From NCBI GenBank assembly GCA_017473945.1, contig JAFUIW010000070.1, forward strand, positions 1-50,080: DNA of 50,080 bases, in the 5' to 3' direction. The notes under the pieces are model-generated. The model had not been told where the DNA came from. It saw only the letters and a program-made list of their open reading frames with translations, and searched no databases. Below, one piece after another: positions 18,484 through 27,498 of the stretch. The position numbers were made by a program, and so were the translations under genes. The stretch is from Methanobrevibacter sp. (GTDB lineage Archaea; Methanobacteriota; Methanobacteria; Methanobacteriales; Methanobacteriaceae). Each line of letters starts with the position of its first letter. The stretch's first letter is position 1.

Positions 18484-19785
18484 TTATTTAGCGTTTGGCA
18501 TAGTTCCTTCAAAATAGCTTGCATATCCTTTCAAGTCCAACATTCCATGACCTGAGAAGTTAAATACAATAGTTTTTTCTTCACCTGTCTCTTTACATTT
18601 GATAGCTTCATCTATTGCAACTTTAATAGCATGAGTTGTTTCAGGAGCAGGCAAAATACCTTCATTACGGGCAAATGTAATACCTGCCTCAAATACATCC
18701 CTTTGATGAGCTGATCTTGGTTCAATATATCCTTCTTTAGTTAATAGTGAAACTTGCGGGGACATTCCATGGTATCTTAATCCTCCAGCATGAACTGATG
18801 GAGCTACAAAGTCATGACCTAAAGTAAACATCTTAAGCATTGGAGTAAATCCATTTACATCTCCAAAATCATATTCATAGCTTCCTTCAGTCAATGTAGG
18901 ACAAGCGCTAGGTTCAACAGCAATAAATTGTGTATCTGAGTTACCATCGATTTTGTCCTTAATGAATGGGAACAATGATCCTGCGAAGTTACTTCCACCA
19001 CCAGCACATGCTATCATAACATCTGGTTCTTCCTCAGCTATCTCTAATTGGGTCTTGAGTTCTTGACCAATTATAGTTTGGTGCAGCATGACATGATTTA
19101 AAACACTACCTAGGGTATATTTAACCTCATCATTGGCCAAAGCCTCTTCCATAGCTTCTGAAATAGCTACACCTAGAGAACCAGGATGGTCTGGATTTTC
19201 AGCTAAAATCTTACGGCCAATTTCAGTGTTTTGACTTGGAGAAGCATAAACATTTCCATTATAGATATTCATGATGTTTTTTCTGTCCGGTTTTTGGTTA
19301 AAAGAAACCTTTACCATATAAACTGTACATTCCAAATCTAGTAAGTTACATGCTAGGGATAAAGCTGTACCCCATTGACCTGCTCCAGTTTCTGTGGTTA
19401 ATCTTTCTACACCTTCTTTTTTAGCAAAATATGCTTGTGGTATTGCAGAGTTTAACTTATGGGAACCAGTAGGGGAAGTGTCTTCACGCTTATAATAAAT
19501 TTTAGCAGGAGTGTTCAAATATTCCTCTAATTTTGTAGCTCTAAACAAAGGAGATGGCCTTCCCATTTGCATATACAATTGTCTTACTTCATTAGGTATT
19601 TTGATATAACGTTCAGTTGCAAATTCCTGTTCTAAACCAGCTTTGGTAAATGCTTTTTGTAGGGCTGAAATCTGATCCTTTCCGTCACTGTTTTTAGGCA
19701 TAGGAAGTTCAACAGGCAAATCAGCATTAATATTATACCATTGTTTAGGCACTTCATCTGATGATAATGTAATTTTGTAATTCAT
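18484..19785 (-). CDS. trpB2: Tryptophan synthase beta chain, TrpB2 type
   Basis: A PLP enzyme of fold type II that makes tryptophan from indole and serine. The Schiff-base lysine is K110 in TSPTGSHKLNSA. The PLP phosphate loop is AGGGSNFAGS. ETGAGQWGTAL and the C-terminal SGHGMLDL are typical of TrpB2 rather than TrpB1. The 433 residues include the longer N-terminus of the TrpB2 group, which lacks the surfaces for tight TrpA binding. No trpA or other trp gene is in the window. In Methanothermobacter, trpB2 is one of the genes repressed by TrpY, and here three TGTAC boxes surround the TATA element. Confidence 0.95.
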   Translation of the reverse strand: MNYKITLSSDEVPKQWYNINADLPVELPMPKNSDGKDQISALQKAFTKAGLEQEFATERYIKIPNEVRQLYMQMGRPSPLFRATKLEEYLNTPAKIYYKREDTSPTGSHKLNSAIPQAYFAKKEGVERLTTETGAGQWGTALSLACNLLDLECTVYMVKVSFNQKPDRKNIMNIYNGNVYASPSQNTEIGRKILAENPDHPGSLGVAISEAMEEALANDEVKYTLGSVLNHVMLHQTIIGQELKTQLEIAEEEPDVMIACAGGGSNFAGSLFPFIKDKIDGNSDTQFIAVEPSACPTLTEGSYEYDFGDVNGFTPMLKMFTLGHDFVAPSVHAGGLRYHGMSPQVSLLTKEGYIEPRSAHQRDVFEAGITFARNEGILPAPETTHAIKVAIDEAIKCKETGEEKTIVFNFSGHGMLDLKGYASYFEGTMPNAK

Positions 19786-19802
19786 AATAATAAGTTGTTT
19801 AA

Positions 19803-19838
19803 TGTACTATTTAAAGCTTTGTTGTACAAAAATGTACT
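19803..19838 (-). promoter_or_regulatory. trpB2 promoter with three TRP-box (TGTACA-like) operators
   Basis: Three sites, TGTACT (19803-19808), TGTACA (19823-19828) and TGTACT (19833-19838), are spaced by 20 and 10 bp, one face of the helix. A perfect archaeal TATA box (minus-strand TTTAAATA, 19808-19815) lies between them. TrpY of Methanothermobacter binds TGTACA boxes and represses trpB2 when tryptophan is available. The sequence supports the same control here, although the trpY gene is not in view. Confidence 0.75.
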
Positions 19839-19840
19839 CT

Positions 19841-19860
19841 ATAAAATATTATATAATATA
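19841..19860 (+). promoter_or_regulatory. TATA region of the DUF1786 gene
   Basis: AT-rich TATA-like sequence (TATTATATAATATAA) centred about 25-30 bases before the ATG at 19878. No ribosome binding site precedes the ATG, so the transcript may be leaderless. The region is back to back with the trpB2 operators and may share their control. Confidence 0.45.
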
Positions 19861-19877
19861 AAAAACAAGTTATTGTT

Positions 19878-20909
19878 ATGAGAATTTTAGCTATTGATGT
19901 AGGAACCGGAACACAAGATATGATGATTTATGACACTGAGAAAGAACTGGAAAACTCCATAAAGTTGGTTTTACCATCCCCACACCTCTACATTTCACAG
20001 CAAATAAAAGAAATTGAAAATGATTTATATTTCAATGGAGAAATAATGGGTGGAGGAAAAATAAAAAAGTCACTCCTGGAACACATGGGAAAAGGTTATA
20101 AAGTAGTTATGGAGCCAACATGTGCAAAAACAATTAGAGATAATCTAGAACAAGTTAAGGCATTAGGAATTGAAATAGCTGAAGATTCTAAAGACTATAA
20201 AGATTATACAAAAATTACACTTGGAGATATAAACATCACAAAATTGTCAGAATTTTTATTAGGATATGATTTGGATTTTGACTTTGACAAAATTGCAATA
20301 GCTGTCCAGGACCATGGATATAATGAAAATATGGGCGACAGGGATTTCAGGTTTGAAAAGATTAGAGAAAAACTTCCAGAACCAATATCTCCACTGGAAT
20401 TTGGATTTGATGGGGAAGTACCGGATTATTTCACAAGGATGATGGCCGTTAGAAGACAGATTGAAAGTGAAGGAATTGAAGAGCTCCCATTGGTGATGGA
20501 TACTAAATTTGCATCAATAGCGGGAATGTGTTTTGACGAAATTGCAGAAAAATTAAACAGTTACGTAGTAATAGATATAGGAAACGGCCATACCACAGCG
20601 GCATCAATAGAAAACGGATTGATACAGGGAGTATTCGAACACCACACATCAAGCCTGACAGGAGAATCACTTGAAAGATATATCAAACGTTTGGCATCAG
20701 GTGAAATTACACATGAAGAGGTTCACGAAGATTACGGCCACGGTGCACATGTATTAAATCCAATATCAAAAATTGAAAAGGTCATTGTTAGTGGACCTAA
20801 AAGAGAACTGATTGAAAAGACAAATCTTGACTGGCACCATGCAGCTCCAGGAGGGGACGTTATGATGACAGGAACAGTAGGTTTGATCAAAACAGCTTTG
20901 GGAAGATAG
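19878..20909 (+). CDS. DUF1786 family protein, ASKHA-like ATPase fold
   Basis: A 343-residue protein of a conserved archaeal family of unknown function (DUF1786). It has two glycine-rich phosphate-loop-like motifs of the actin/Hsp70/sugar-kinase type: AIDVGTGTQD at residues 5-14 and VVIDIGNGHT near residue 233. Members are sometimes annotated as related to pyruvate formate-lyase activating enzymes, but no CxxxCxxC motif is present here, so I do not use that name. The gene is followed one base later by a PHP-domain gene and is probably cotranscribed with it. Substrate and role are unknown. Confidence 0.75.
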   Translation: MRILAIDVGTGTQDMMIYDTEKELENSIKLVLPSPHLYISQQIKEIENDLYFNGEIMGGGKIKKSLLEHMGKGYKVVMEPTCAKTIRDNLEQVKALGIEIAEDSKDYKDYTKITLGDINITKLSEFLLGYDLDFDFDKIAIAVQDHGYNENMGDRDFRFEKIREKLPEPISPLEFGFDGEVPDYFTRMMAVRRQIESEGIEELPLVMDTKFASIAGMCFDEIAEKLNSYVVIDIGNGHTTAASIENGLIQGVFEHHTSSLTGESLERYIKRLASGEITHEEVHEDYGHGAHVLNPISKIEKVIVSGPKRELIEKTNLDWHHAAPGGDVMMTGTVGLIKTALGR

Positions 20910-20910
20910 C

Positions 20911-21570
20911 ATGCTTAAGATGGACTCTCATATTCACAGTGAATATTCTCCGGACTCACTGTCAAAAATCGATGATATTTTAAAAGTTGCAAAAAGAGAA
21001 AACATTGATATAATTGCAATAAGTGACCACAATACAGTTGACGGAACAAGCGAAGTTTTGCAAAAAACAAGAAATACAGATATACTTGCCATCCCATCTA
21101 TTGAGATTTCTTCGGCAGATGGTCATATTCTTGGTTTTGGGTGTGAGGAAAATATACCTAGAGACTTAACACCTGAAGATACCATAGACAGGATTCATGA
21201 TTTAGGTGGTCTAGCAATAATACCTCATCCATACTGTTTTTACAGACATGGACTGCTTCACAAAACTGACTATAAAAACTTGAAAATTGATGCAATAGAA
21301 ACAAAAAATGCAAGATTCATTGCAGGATACTGCAATAACAAAGCAAAAAACTTATCAAAAAAAGAAAGCATTCCAGGATTGGGAGCAAGTGATGCACATT
21401 ATTTTAAATTTGTTGGTGACTGTTACAGTTTGGTTGATTGTGAAAAAGATATTGAAAGCATTTTTAAAGCCATTAAAAAAGGTAAAATTGAGGCTCATGG
21501 AAAAGGGACTTCGAATATATTACTTTCAAAATATCTTTTTGAAAAAAATGTTTTGAAGAAATTTGATTAA
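20911..21570 (+). CDS. PHP-domain metal-dependent phosphoesterase
   Basis: A 219-residue stand-alone PHP domain. The metal ligands are in order: DSHIHSEYS (HxH, residues 6-8), ISDHNTVDG, IEISSADGHILGFG, IPHPY with the later RHGLLH, and GASDAHY near the C-terminus. Proteins of this family hydrolyse phosphate esters such as small nucleotides or histidinol phosphate-like substrates. The exact substrate cannot be told. It is placed directly after the DUF1786 gene. The ATG used is four codons before DSHIH, and the second ATG (20920) is a possible alternative. It ends seven bases from the Alba stop on the other strand. Confidence 0.88.
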   Translation: MLKMDSHIHSEYSPDSLSKIDDILKVAKRENIDIIAISDHNTVDGTSEVLQKTRNTDILAIPSIEISSADGHILGFGCEENIPRDLTPEDTIDRIHDLGGLAIIPHPYCFYRHGLLHKTDYKNLKIDAIETKNARFIAGYCNNKAKNLSKKESIPGLGASDAHYFKFVGDCYSLVDCEKDIESIFKAIKKGKIEAHGKGTSNILLSKYLFEKNVLKKFD

Positions 21571-21591
21571 AAAGAGATTATTGACTCTTTT
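21570..21591. terminator. Shared hairpin between convergent PHP and Alba genes
   Basis: AAAAGAG and CTCTTTT (21570-21576 and 21585-21591) form a 7-bp stem that takes in the last base of the PHP stop codon and the whole Alba stop codon. T-runs on both strands make it a plausible bidirectional terminator for genes only seven bases apart. Confidence 0.6.
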
Positions 21592-21853
21592 CAATTAAAA
21601 TTTCTATTATAGAAACATTTGTTTTTTCATTGTTATAATTTTCGATTTCTTCAGTTGAAATACGAATATCAGTAACATCTGAATCAGGAACAAACCTATT
21701 TCTTACTATTTCAGCAGCGTCAACTGCACGACTAATAGCTTTTCCTCTAGCTCTAAGTAAAACACTATCTGAACCTTCATTGAATTGTGTTACTACAGCT
21801 AAAACATAATTCATAACAGGTTTGCTACCTACGAATATTGTACTATTTTCCAT
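21578..21853 (-). CDS. albA: Alba-family chromatin protein
   Basis: A 91-residue Alba protein, the small dimeric archaeal chromatin and RNA-binding protein. The hallmark segment [14 protein letters not shown] carries the conserved DNA-contacting lysine (family usually KKPVMNYV or SKPVMNYV). [21 protein letters not shown] gives the second helix with its RARG/AISRAVD pattern, and the DIRISTEEI strand forms the tip of the DNA-binding hairpin. Full length for the family. The ATG follows GGTGA with a seven-base gap, and a perfect TATA box lies upstream. Confidence 0.96.
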   Translation of the reverse strand: MENSTIFVGSKPVMNYVLAVVTQFNEGSDSVLLRARGKAISRAVDAAEIVRNRFVPDSDVTDIRISTEEIENYNNEKTNVSIIEILIEKSQ

Positions 21854-21888
21854 ATTAAACTCACCATATTAAATTTTTGTCATTGATG

Positions 21889-21896
21889 TATATAAA
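21889..21896 (-). promoter_or_regulatory. albA TATA box
   Basis: Minus-strand TTTATATA lies 36 bases upstream of the albA ATG and matches the archaeal TATA consensus. That spacing leaves a short leader that still holds the GGTGA ribosome binding site. Confidence 0.6.
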
Positions 21897-22007
21897 ATTT
21901 TACATAAATTTGAATATTATTTCTAAACAATAAAATTAAAAATAATGAATATTATATAATGAATATATAAACTAAAATATATAAATTGAACATGGTAAAA
22001 ATATAAT

Positions 22008-22046
22008 TAAAAAAAATAAAAATCATTAAAAGAAATTGAAAATTTC
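22008..22046 (-). terminator. Hairpin and T-rich tract after leuA
   Basis: On the minus strand GAAATT/AATTTC (22032-22046) is followed by T-rich sequence (complement of 22008-22020), 24 bases beyond the leuA stop. Confidence 0.5.
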
Positions 22047-22069
22047 TAAAAATAAATTAAAAAAATATG

Positions 22070-23608
22070 CTATTGTGCCCTTTGTATTAACAATAATTTG
22101 TTAATAGAATCAAGGACCGCCAATATACTTGCCATCACAATGTCCTGATTGGTAGACCTTCCCGTAGATTTATTGCCATGAGAGTCTGAACTGATAACAA
22201 AAACCTCCGCCAATGCATCAGTACCACCAGTAATAGCTTCCAAGTTGTATTCTTCTAATTCAACATCAATATTACCTTGAATCAATTGTCTGATAGCATT
22301 CAAAGCCGCATCAATAGGACCCACACCAGTACTTGCAGTTTCACTTTCCTCACCATCAATTTCAAGCTTTACAGTGGCTGTTGGAGAAACATTTGCACCC
22401 ATGGAAATGCTTAAACCTTTAATGACAATAGGAGTTTCACGAGCGGAAGAAAGCTCAGTAATAGCAATAGCTACCAAATCATCATCTGTTACACATTTTC
22501 CGCTGTCACCTAAAGATTTTATTTCATCAAAAACCTTGCAGAACTGATTATCATCCAAGTCAATATGATATTCCTTCAGCTTTGACTTTAAAGCATTGGC
22601 ACCTGTGTGTTTTCCCAAAACGATTCTTCTAGAATGACCTACCATTTCAGGCGAGATAGGTTCATAGGTAGAAGAATTGTTTAAGATTCCATGAACGTGA
22701 ATTCCAGACTCATGGGCAAATGCATTATCCCCTACAATTGGCTTGTTGACAGGCATCTTTACACCAGTAAAGCGACCAACCAGGTTGGACAGACTGTATA
22801 ATCTTGTGGTGTCAAGGCCAAGGTCGATTCCGTAAGCGACTTTCAGGGTGACCACCAATTCTTCAAGTGAACAGTTACCAGTTCTTTCACCCAAACCGTT
22901 GACTGTAACGTGAGCCTGATTTGCACCGCATTCAATAGCAGTCAGAGTGTTTGCAGTGGCAAGACCAAAATCATTGTGGAAATGGACGCTGAGGGGAGCT
23001 TTAAAATTATTTTTTAAATCTGTAATCAATTCATGAGTTAAAACTGGAGTCAATACACCTACAGTATCCGGAACATCCAAAAAATCAGCTCCAGCATCAA
23101 TTACATTATTAAACACGTCAACCAAGAAATCCCTTTCAGTTCTGGTTGCATCTTCAGCGGAAAATTCAACTGTCAGACCATGATCTTTTGCATATTCAAC
23201 AGCGCCTACAGCAGTTTCAACAATTTTTTCCTTACTCATTCTAAGTTTATAATCACGATGCAAAGGAGAAGTACCAATAAAAGTATGAACATATTCTAAA
23301 TCCGCTTCAAGAATAGCATCAATATCGTTTTTTAAAGAACGTGCCAAACCGACAAGTGTAGAATCCAAACCCCTGGACTGAATTCTTTTAGCTGATTCTA
23401 TTTCACCTTTAGATGAAGCCGGAAACCCAACTTCAATCTTATCAACACCCAGGTTATTGAGTTTTTGGGCAATCTGGATTTTTTCATCTACAGTAAGGGC
23501 AACACCGGGGGTCTGCTCACCGTCCCTTAAGGTTGTATCAAAAATATAAATCTTATCCGAAAGATTCATATCCTCCTTTTTAAGTAGTTCAATATCTTTT
23601 ATTGTCAT
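22070..23608 (-). CDS. leuA: 2-isopropylmalate synthase
   Basis: A 512-residue DRE-TIM metallolyase that condenses acetyl-CoA with 2-oxoisovalerate in the first committed step of leucine synthesis. The signature FDTTLRDGEQTPG is near residue 23, metal histidines are in SVHFHNDFG, and NGLGERTGNCSLEE and GDNAFAHESGIHVHG follow. The C-terminal 120 residues form the LeuA dimer/regulatory domain that binds leucine for feedback inhibition. TSPLHRDYKLRMSKE and the HVHGIL segment favour LeuA over citramalate synthase, but CimA activity cannot be excluded. The start at 23608 follows AGGAAGT. A second ATG 13 codons later sits too close to its AAGGAGGA site. Confidence 0.88.
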   Translation of the reverse strand: MTIKDIELLKKEDMNLSDKIYIFDTTLRDGEQTPGVALTVDEKIQIAQKLNNLGVDKIEVGFPASSKGEIESAKRIQSRGLDSTLVGLARSLKNDIDAILEADLEYVHTFIGTSPLHRDYKLRMSKEKIVETAVGAVEYAKDHGLTVEFSAEDATRTERDFLVDVFNNVIDAGADFLDVPDTVGVLTPVLTHELITDLKNNFKAPLSVHFHNDFGLATANTLTAIECGANQAHVTVNGLGERTGNCSLEELVVTLKVAYGIDLGLDTTRLYSLSNLVGRFTGVKMPVNKPIVGDNAFAHESGIHVHGILNNSSTYEPISPEMVGHSRRIVLGKHTGANALKSKLKEYHIDLDDNQFCKVFDEIKSLGDSGKCVTDDDLVAIAITELSSARETPIVIKGLSISMGANVSPTATVKLEIDGEESETASTGVGPIDAALNAIRQLIQGNIDVELEEYNLEAITGGTDALAEVFVISSDSHGNKSTGRSTNQDIVMASILAVLDSINKLLLIQRAQ

Positions 23609-23660
23609 CGTATTACTTCCTTAATGTAATTAAATATCGTTTAAAAGTTAATAAATTTAA

Positions 23661-23699
23661 TTAAAAAAATAAGAAAGGGTAAAATTATTTTCTACCCTT
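23661..23699 (-). terminator. Hairpin terminator overlapping the stop codon of the beta-propeller gene
   Basis: On the minus strand AAGGGTA and TACCCTT arms (23675-23699) enclose the TAA stop, followed by a T-rich tract (complement of 23661-23674). It separates the exporter operon from leuA. Confidence 0.65.
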
Positions 23700-24887
23700 A
23701 AATTTTCTCACAGCAACAATAGCTATGACAATGACTATTATTAAAACAGCTATTGAATAATACATCTGTGTTGAGCCCGGAACTTCATGCTTATCAATGT
23801 TCAATGAGTATACATGACCTGAATCATCGCCGAAAAAGAGGCTGTTTCCGTTAATTACAGGTGAAGAGGTTATCGCTGAGTTAAACAGAATTGTGCCCGG
23901 ATTATATGTAAACTCTTCAATTCCAGTGTATTTGTTTAAAACATAAAGATTTCCATTGTTAGATCCGAATACGACAAGATTATCTTTTAAAGCGGAAGTT
24001 GTCTGCACCTTATCTCCTACGGAATGACTCCATTTAATGGTTCCGTCCCTAATGTCAAGGCATGTCAGGTTGCCTTCATCTGAGCCTATATAGACGCTGT
24101 TGTCATATTCGTCTACAGTCGGAGAAGAAATGACCTTATTGTTCAGGTCAACTTTCCAATTCAAGTTTCCATCGGATTCATTTAAACAGTATATATTACC
24201 GTCACTTGAACCGAAAATTACGGTATCGTTTACAAAACTTGGAGATGAAATCACTTCATCGCCGGTAGTGAAATCCCAATTTGTCTGCTTATCAGTGCCG
24301 ACACTGTACAGTTTACCGTTTGTGGAACCTATATAAATTGAATCGTCAACAACGATTGGAGAAGATTTCAGTTCACCAGCCAATTTTTTATTTAAAACTA
24401 CCTTACCGTCCTTGTCAAGACCGTAGAGATGGCCGTCATCGCTGCCGAAGTAAACTACATCATCATAGAAAAATGGAGTTGACTCAACGCTGTCGCAGTC
24501 ATAATCCCACACGATATTATGATTGTTAATGTTAATGGCTTTAAGACCGTCTTCACAACCAATGTACAACCTGTTAGAGTTGACAATAGGTGAAGAATTG
24601 GTTTTTGCTCCCAAATCCAAATCCCATTCTTCCTGGCCGGTTTCCATATCAATTGCCTTTAAAATTCCCTCAGCTGAAACAATATAAATATAATCTTTGT
24701 AAATTGCAGGAGATGAATGGATAGGAGATTCTGCATTAAATGTCCAAAGATTTGTTACAAAACCTGAACTGTCATCCCTGTAAGCTGTATGATCAACTCC
24801 TCCTGCAAATGAATCCCAATTTTCAGCTGCGATTGGAGATAAACATAAAAGACATATTACAAACCCAACTAATAATTTTTTATACAT
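23685..24887 (-). CDS. Membrane-anchored PQQ-like beta-propeller repeat protein
   Basis: This 400-residue protein has a signal peptide (residues 1-21, LLVGFVICLLCLSPIAA). Residues 25-370 hold about eight propeller blades with the repeated pattern SSPxxxxxxxYIGSxxGxLYxLxxxxGxxxW. A C-terminal membrane helix (IAVLIIVIVIAIVAV) ends in a basic KFKGRK tail, so the propeller faces outward. Residues that would bind PQQ in quinoproteins are not evident. The fold more likely acts as a protein scaffold, as in BamB-like proteins. It begins 11 bases after the ABC permease stop and is probably the last gene of the padR-ABC operon. Confidence 0.85.
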   Translation of the reverse strand: MYKKLLVGFVICLLCLSPIAAENWDSFAGGVDHTAYRDDSSGFVTNLWTFNAESPIHSSPAIYKDYIYIVSAEGILKAIDMETGQEEWDLDLGAKTNSSPIVNSNRLYIGCEDGLKAININNHNIVWDYDCDSVESTPFFYDDVVYFGSDDGHLYGLDKDGKVVLNKKLAGELKSSPIVVDDSIYIGSTNGKLYSVGTDKQTNWDFTTGDEVISSPSFVNDTVIFGSSDGNIYCLNESDGNLNWKVDLNNKVISSPTVDEYDNSVYIGSDEGNLTCLDIRDGTIKWSHSVGDKVQTTSALKDNLVVFGSNNGNLYVLNKYTGIEEFTYNPGTILFNSAITSSPVINGNSLFFGDDSGHVYSLNIDKHEVPGSTQMYYSIAVLIIVIVIAIVAVRKFKGRK

Positions 24888-24898
24888 TTAAAAACCTC

Positions 24899-26056
24899 CT
24901 ATACATCCCTGTTAAATCGTTTTACACCGATAATGAAAAACAATAAAGTAAAACCTAGTAAAACTACCAAGTCCAACCATACATCTCCCAATGTTTGACC
25001 TTTAAGCATTATCCCCCTCATTGCATTATTAAGATATGTCAATGGGAAAATGTATGCCAGCTTTTGTAAAATCCACGGCATTGTCTCAATTGGATAGAAT
25101 ACTCCTGAAACGAACATCATAGGCATTGAAAACGGCAGTGAAATTTGAGCGTAGTCCTCTTGGGTGGAAGTCCTTGCTGAAAGCATGATACCGAATCCGA
25201 CAAAACACAATGCTCCAATTACCAAAACAATGAATGTCTGTAAGAAGCCCCCTTTGATACTTACATTGAAGAGCAGCACAGCCATAAATATCAATATTAA
25301 AGCCCTAACCAATTCAATTAATAGTTTAGCAGCAATTTTTCCTCCAATCACTGTAGCCACTGATGTTGGAGTCATGAATAATCTTGCAAGTTCACCGGTT
25401 TCACGTTCACCTGCAATTGTAGAACCCATACCCATCATACAGCTCATCATTATTGTCATTCCCAGAATGGCCGGAACCAAAAAGTCAATGTATTTGATGT
25501 TTCCGTATATCCTGTTTATGTGCAGGCTGATATCGTCCTTGAAATTATTGAGAGAATGGCCAAGTGAAGGAGTGATGTTTGCATCCTGGGTTGAAACGCT
25601 GGTTTGAGAAGCCGCTACCATATTTGACAACCTGTAGAAAATTCCTTGGGTAGCTGATTCAAGAATCTGTGATGCCATCTGGTCTGACGAATCCAGATAC
25701 AGCGTTACACCCTTCTGCTGAGACGAATCATCATCATAATCCGAAGGCAGTATTATGGCCGCCTTGACTTCACCGGAATCCACTCTCGCTTTTGCATCAC
25801 TCAGACTGTCCATGACCTCAACGACATGATAGGTTTCTGTTGACTTGATGGTGTCCAAAGTCAAGTCTGTCAAATCACCGTGAGACTGGGAAACGACAAC
25901 TATCGGCAAGTCTGTCATCTCTCCACCCATACCATATCCAAAAAGCAAAATCATAATTATAGGAAATGCCAAAATGGATACTAATCGGCCAGGGTGTCTT
26001 TTTAAACTGATCAATTCCTTTTTAATCATCCACCAGAACTTTTTAGGCTCTATCAT
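24899..26056 (-). CDS. ABC-2 type transporter permease
   Basis: An ABC-2 exporter subunit of 385 residues: a cytoplasmic start, a first membrane helix (LVSILAFPIIMILLFGYGMG), a large external domain (about 45-185) and then five membrane helices (DFLVPAILGMTIMMSCMMGM onward) with the ABC-2 signature region near GERETGELARLFMTP. The substrate is unknown. Family members expel drugs, polysaccharide or lipids. The longer ATG at 26062 directly abuts the GAGGTGA ribosome binding site, whereas the second ATG at 26056 has a six-base gap, so 26056 is chosen. It overlaps the ATPase gene by 14 bases. Confidence 0.88.
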   Translation of the reverse strand: MIEPKKFWWMIKKELISLKRHPGRLVSILAFPIIMILLFGYGMGGEMTDLPIVVVSQSHGDLTDLTLDTIKSTETYHVVEVMDSLSDAKARVDSGEVKAAIILPSDYDDDSSQQKGVTLYLDSSDQMASQILESATQGIFYRLSNMVAASQTSVSTQDANITPSLGHSLNNFKDDISLHINRIYGNIKYIDFLVPAILGMTIMMSCMMGMGSTIAGERETGELARLFMTPTSVATVIGGKIAAKLLIELVRALILIFMAVLLFNVSIKGGFLQTFIVLVIGALCFVGFGIMLSARTSTQEDYAQISLPFSMPMMFVSGVFYPIETMPWILQKLAYIFPLTYLNNAMRGIMLKGQTLGDVWLDLVVLLGFTLLFFIIGVKRFNRDV

Positions 26057-27092
26057 CTTCATTCACCTCTGAAGTTGACTTAATAAATACATCTTCCAGG
26101 GAAGGCTCTTCAGTATAGATTGACTTGATGATGCCCCCTGAAGAAATGATTTTGTTCAATACATTCTGAACCGCCATATCATCAAAGCTGTCAACTCTTA
26201 AATTAATACGGCCGTTGCGGGCAACTTCAATACTTTTTACATCATCAGATTGCTTGATTGAATTGATAATGTCCTCGTTTTGGTCTTTCAATAGCACTGA
26301 CATTTTCTTTAGGCTAAGATTTTCCAAATCTTCCTGTGTGGAAGTCGATACATCGGTTTCATCTGAAATCTTTTCAAGCGTTTCTGTCATTTCCTGCCTA
26401 TTGCTTTCAAGAAGTGCATCCTTGAGGCCCTGCGGAGTATCATATGCCACAAGGTTACCAGTATTTATAATTCCCACATTGTCACAAAGCATGTCCACTT
26501 CATGCATATCATGTGAACATAAAATAATAGTGTGACCACTATCGTTCAATTCCCTAATCAAATCCCATAGTGTGCGTTTGGTTGTTGGATCAAGACCAAT
26601 TGTAGGTTCATCCAAAAAGAGAATGTCAGGCCTGTGAACCAAACTGGCCACAAGTGAAGCCTTCTGCTTTTGACCTCCTGAAAGCTGACCTACACGCTTG
26701 TCCTTTGCATATTTAATGTCAACAAGCTCCATCAAATCCTCTATCCGTGAGTCCCTCTCATCCTGAGGAACACCATAATAGTCCGCACACATTTGGGAGT
26801 TCTCCATAACTGTCAAATCCTTATACAAACTAACCTGCTGCGGAACCATGCCCAAGAGATTTCTAACCTCATCAGGATTTTTCTGAACATCATATCCGCC
26901 GACAGTAGCCCTGCCGGAAGTGGGCTGAATCAGACATGTAAGCATCTTGATTGTAGTTGTTTTACCTGCCCCATTCGGTCCCAGCATTCCAAAAATACTT
27001 TTGTTTGGAATTTTCAGATTAAGAGAATTAACAGCAGTAAAATTGTTGTTATAAACCTTTGTAAGGTTTTCAGTTTCAATTGCGTTTTTCAT
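26043..27092 (-). CDS. ABC transporter ATP-binding protein
   Basis: This 349-residue ATPase pairs with the ABC-2 permease. It has Walker A GPNGAGKTT, Q-loop VPQQVSLYKDL, signature LSGGQKQKASL, Walker B ILFLDEPTIGLD and the H-loop CSHDMHEV. An extra C-terminal domain (about 225-349, including VARNGRINLRVDS and YTEEPSLEDVF) is common in ABC-2 ATPases of the CcmA/drug-export kind. A GTG at 27107 opens the frame earlier, but the ATG at 27092 follows GGAGA suitably and gives MKNAIETENLTKVY. It overlaps the padR end by 17 bases, so the genes are coupled. Confidence 0.92.
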   Translation of the reverse strand: MKNAIETENLTKVYNNNFTAVNSLNLKIPNKSIFGMLGPNGAGKTTTIKMLTCLIQPTSGRATVGGYDVQKNPDEVRNLLGMVPQQVSLYKDLTVMENSQMCADYYGVPQDERDSRIEDLMELVDIKYAKDKRVGQLSGGQKQKASLVASLVHRPDILFLDEPTIGLDPTTKRTLWDLIRELNDSGHTIILCSHDMHEVDMLCDNVGIINTGNLVAYDTPQGLKDALLESNRQEMTETLEKISDETDVSTSTQEDLENLSLKKMSVLLKDQNEDIINSIKQSDDVKSIEVARNGRINLRVDSFDDMAVQNVLNKIISSGGIIKSIYTEEPSLEDVFIKSTSEVNEDDRA

Positions 27093-27492
27093 TGTTAATC
27101 TCCACACCAGTCATGTCCTTATAAAATTCTATCCATGAAGAATTAGACATGACTTGTCTTAAATGATTTTGAATGATTTCTAAAACTTTTGTTCCGTCAT
27201 CCGTGATAGAATAATATTTTACTCTCTTATTGTTTTCGTTAATATCCCATTCACCAACAATCAATCCTTTTTTCTCCATTTTTGACAGGATGGGATAGAC
27301 TTTGCTGGAACTAACAGTTATATCACATTCACTATCATCAAAGCTAAAAAACATTTCCAATTTTTTTATTATTCCATAACCATGAATTTTTTGCTTGGAT
27401 ATAATCCATAAAATGAGGTTATGCGTCAATCCATTGGAAAAATGCTTAACAAACTTTTTATGTGAGTCGTTGAAATTTTTTTCATCTGTCAT
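27076..27492 (-). CDS. PadR-family transcriptional regulator
   Basis: A 138-residue winged-helix regulator. The N-terminal wHTH (residues 15-90) has GLTHNLILWIISKQKIHGYG, the PadR hallmark, then SSKVYPILSKMEKKGLIVGEW and the wing KRVKYYSITDDG. A short C-terminal helix (95-125) would form the dimer. PadR proteins often repress the ABC exporter next to them and respond to toxic compounds. This one is the first gene of such an operon and has palindromes in its own promoter region. Confidence 0.88.
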   Translation of the reverse strand: MTDEKNFNDSHKKFVKHFSNGLTHNLILWIISKQKIHGYGIIKKLEMFFSFDDSECDITVSSSKVYPILSKMEKKGLIVGEWDINENNKRVKYYSITDDGTKVLEIIQNHLRQVMSNSSWIEFYKDMTGVEINNEKRN

Positions 27493-27498
27493 TTTATC

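Noticed and set aside
19878..20909. Pyruvate formate-lyase activating enzyme for the DUF1786 gene
   Set aside because: No radical SAM cysteine motif is present. The visible motifs are of the actin-like ATPase type.
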